From assembly GCA_964387745.1 (NCBI GenBank), contig CAYLXL010000002.1, forward strand, positions 16,305 to 80,304: a DNA stretch of 64,000 bases, written 5' to 3'. The DNA is from JAGOUU01 sp964387745 (GTDB taxonomy: Bacteria > Pseudomonadota > Gammaproteobacteria > JAGOUU01). Of the stretch, positions 61,792 through 64,000 are shown piece by piece. The notes beneath the pieces are model-generated. The model did not search any database. It saw nothing but the letters and a program-made list of their open reading frames with translations, and had not been told where the DNA came from. Every line of letters starts with the position of its first letter. The first letter of the stretch is position 1. Made by a program: the position numbers and the translations under genes.

Positions 61792-63948
61792 ATGAATATA
61801 TCATTAGAAGTTGCTAATCAAATTTTGGCTGAAATCAAACCTGAGTTCAATACTCGTGAAAATTGTCAAATGTTGACTGCCTTAGATGGAACTCATGTAG
61901 GCATACTCAAAACGGGACTGTATTTCCTCAGCAAGCCCGATTGGTACCCTCAGAATTCAATCTTAACCAGGCCAAATCTTGCCCATTTTATTTCTAATAT
62001 CGCTGATGGCCAGGAGCTAATTGCCGCTTTCGAGGAGCTAAAACTTAAAGGTAATTTTTGTCAGATCAATTTCGACTATATTATAAAACATCCTTCATTT
62101 GCAAAGAAACTAGCAATTGGAATAAATAAGCTGAATCAGGTAAGCAATCAGGCTCAACCCTACATAGAAATTCTTTTAGCGTACCCACAGTATGCCGATC
62201 TTCTTGGGCTTGGTATTAGTCAGTTGATAGCGGTTAACAGTCATACCGAAAAGAATTTAGAAATTCTCACTAGCAATCCACAATTTGCCCACATACTCGG
62301 CACCGGAATTAATATTTTAAAATCTGCCAAGATTCTAACGGCTCAATATAAGCAAGCATTAGTTGCGAATGCTTCGAATGCTATCGAATTGGCAGAAGCA
62401 ATAACAGCATTACACGGAGCAAATCTTCACATCCCACATTTCATTGAAATCCTGATCACAAATCCAGAGCATGCTAGGGATTTCAGTGATGCCTTGTTGG
62501 AACTACATAAGATAAACATTTTAGATCGTGAAACTCAGCTTGCCTTACTAGCAAATCCAGCTCAATCAAAAGGTCTAAAATGTGCTCTAATAGCACTACA
62601 TAGGGCAAAAGTTTTAACTTCAATATCACGAGATCTTTTAATTTCAAAAATCACGCAGTTACCAAAAATTAGCCCTGGACTTGAAGTATTATCTGTATCC
62701 AATTGTTTGAATGACGATAACATGAGCTTGCTATTTAGTCATCCTGAGCATGCATTGGCTATTGCAAATGCAATTGTAGCTTTAAAATATTCAAACATTC
62801 TAAATGATGACAACATGAAAGCTCTCATTGATCAGATTGAACATATAGAAAACATTGCTATAGTGCTCTGCATATTAGAAAAATCCTCGCTATTAAATGC
62901 TACTATTTTTGGAAAATATATACCTTACGCAAGTTACTCAGAAATGATTGCCAACGAGCTTAATAGATATACATGTTACGCGAATATTTCTTCAGCATCC
63001 AACATTAAAGCATATCGAGATTACACTAAAGAGTATCGCCTTCAAATCAAGCGGCGTTTAGATGAATTACTAATGTTTGCGCCAAGCGATATGCGCGAGC
63101 GTGCATTAGAAGAAACCATTAACCCTACTAATCCCACAACTGTGGCATTAAAAAAATTATTTGAAACAAATGGTCTGATGAATGTTCCTTCTAACCATGA
63201 TTGTTATGATTTGCTAGACCCTGTTTCTAAAATCTTTATCCAACGTCCGGTTATTCTAACAAATGATCCAAATAGATTCTGGGAATGGTCTAGTTTAGTC
63301 TATCTAGTAAGTCATGACCGGTATGGTACCTATCTTAATCCGGTTACAAATACACAATATAAAACAAGCGACATACAAGATGCTAAAGAGTTATATCATC
63401 AAAAAGCTGCTGCCTTAATCTCAGCCAGAACTCAAGAAATCATCCAAGAAGCGAAGCTTGAAATAGATAATATATTAGTGTCAAAACTCAAAACATCTTT
63501 AATGAGTGCCTATCAAGCTCGGCATTTAATTCAGGATTTTTTTGAATTAGCTCTTGAAATTGAAGAACAAGGTACGGCAAGTCATGTAGAATTTCCCGAA
63601 AATCTTGATAGTTTAATCACAGATAAAACAAAAGATCTTCTTTCTCGCATAAATGTTACTTTCTCTGATATTGCAAGGGATTATCAATATAAGAGTTACA
63701 CAATTGAAGATCTAATAAAACATGCCATGCCTAAAATCATTCATGAAACAACTAAAAGCATCAAAGATCGCCCTACTCAAATAAAGAAAACTTCTGCGAT
63801 GAGACAAGAGTTTAATAACGAATTGATGAGAGTTAGACGAATACAAAACCTTGGCATTCGAGCTAGATATCCATTAGGTGCCGGCTCAGGAACACCACCT
63901 GATCCTAAAAGATTCAGACCAGGTGGACCTAGGGCCGTTCCACATTGA
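61792..63948 (+). CDS. 718-residue helical-repeat protein with possible U-box-like segment, candidate effector
   Basis: Residues about 50-370 are degenerate helical repeats of 30-35 residues, with recurring patterns like (N)PxHAxxLAxAIxxLHxAxIL, for example ITNPEHARDFSDALLELHK and FSHPEHALAIANAIVALK. Residues 471-535 contain DPVS (476-479), RPVIL (485-489), WEWSSLVYLVSH and NPVTN (516-520), spaced like a U-box E3 domain. The remainder is coiled-coil-like, with a basic Gly/Pro-rich tail (residues about 700-718). There is no signal peptide or membrane helix. Such builds occur in secreted effectors of Legionella-like bacteria. I have no search support. Confidence 0.6.
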   Translation: MNISLEVANQILAEIKPEFNTRENCQMLTALDGTHVGILKTGLYFLSKPDWYPQNSILTRPNLAHFISNIADGQELIAAFEELKLKGNFCQINFDYIIKHPSFAKKLAIGINKLNQVSNQAQPYIEILLAYPQYADLLGLGISQLIAVNSHTEKNLEILTSNPQFAHILGTGINILKSAKILTAQYKQALVANASNAIELAEAITALHGANLHIPHFIEILITNPEHARDFSDALLELHKINILDRETQLALLANPAQSKGLKCALIALHRAKVLTSISRDLLISKITQLPKISPGLEVLSVSNCLNDDNMSLLFSHPEHALAIANAIVALKYSNILNDDNMKALIDQIEHIENIAIVLCILEKSSLLNATIFGKYIPYASYSEMIANELNRYTCYANISSASNIKAYRDYTKEYRLQIKRRLDELLMFAPSDMRERALEETINPTNPTTVALKKLFETNGLMNVPSNHDCYDLLDPVSKIFIQRPVILTNDPNRFWEWSSLVYLVSHDRYGTYLNPVTNTQYKTSDIQDAKELYHQKAAALISARTQEIIQEAKLEIDNILVSKLKTSLMSAYQARHLIQDFFELALEIEEQGTASHVEFPENLDSLITDKTKDLLSRINVTFSDIARDYQYKSYTIEDLIKHAMPKIIHETTKSIKDRPTQIKKTSAMRQEFNNELMRVRRIQNLGIRARYPLGAGSGTPPDPKRFRPGGPRAVPH

Positions 63949-64000
63949 GCCTGTAAACTATTTTGTGTAAACCACTTATTGCTCATGTTGAAATCTGCCT
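63949..64000. other. Window end, no gene seen
   Basis: The last 52 bases after the effector-like gene show no open frame or RNA that I recognise. Confidence 0.4.

Overview
The window is AT-rich DNA of a gammaproteobacterium. The evidence is a complete division and cell wall (dcw) cluster in the gammaproteobacterial order, an A-type RNase P RNA, a Pseudomonas-like order rnpB-rsmI-lpoA-yraN-diaA-dolP, an ffh/rpsP-rimM-trmD-rplS block and class Ia nrdAB. Several large genes that I cannot match to metabolic families, with helical repeats, a possible U-box-like segment and an SGHY-type motif, sit singly between housekeeping genes. That pattern suggests a host-associated or intracellular lineage, perhaps near Legionellales/Coxiellaceae. 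This placement is inference. A run of ten N (36679-36688) marks an assembly gap inside a tRNA gene.

Layout. Positions 1-18272 (minus strand) hold the dcw cluster, transcribed rsmH-ftsL-ftsI-murE-murF-mraY-murD-ftsW-murG-murC-murB-ddl-ftsQ-ftsA-ftsZ, then a terminator and the first 17 codons of lpxC. mraZ is absent. Positions 18317-26000 hold rnpB (minus), an unknown membrane protein, rsmI (minus) and, divergently, lpoA-yraN-diaA-dolP-FAD oxidase. Positions 25849-36406 hold a CI-like repressor, a DUF523 protein, an APC transporter, a degenerate sugar transferase, hemH, a Gly/Pro/Lys-rich mini-protein, an effector-like gene, an LTA-synthase-type sulfatase and an O-methyltransferase. Positions 36544-41537 hold tRNA-Glu and tRNA-Ala, a TetR regulator, grxD, sodB, a repeat protein, an HD hydrolase, a lipoprotein DsbC and an Ala-rich lipoprotein. 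Positions 41714-46872 hold rplS-trmD-rimM-rpsP and ffh (minus), with a CorB-like protein diverging. Positions 47014-53860 hold an M61 peptidase, a small exported protein, malic enzyme, manC and an argD-like aminotransferase. Positions 53861-58353 hold an elaborate control region and nrdAB. Positions 58556-63948 hold an AAA ATPase (DUF4143) behind three TTATCCCC repeats spaced exactly 33 bp, an Fe-S photolyase-like protein and a 718-residue effector-like protein.

How the genes work together. The first 18 kb encodes most of the path from UDP-MurNAc to lipid II and the core divisome, in a tightly packed operon with several overlapping genes. LpoA, DolP and the lipoprotein DsbC serve the envelope. 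nrdAB carries DnaA-box-like and NrdR-box-like sites, which would tie dNTP supply to replication.

The observations most worth a second look are: a 99-bp palindromic element with perfect 15-bp inverted ends inserted in frame in rimM; the 33-bp-periodic repeat array before the DUF4143 ATPase gene; the DnaA/NrdR control region of nrdAB; and the effector-like genes, especially the possible U-box segment at 63202-63396.
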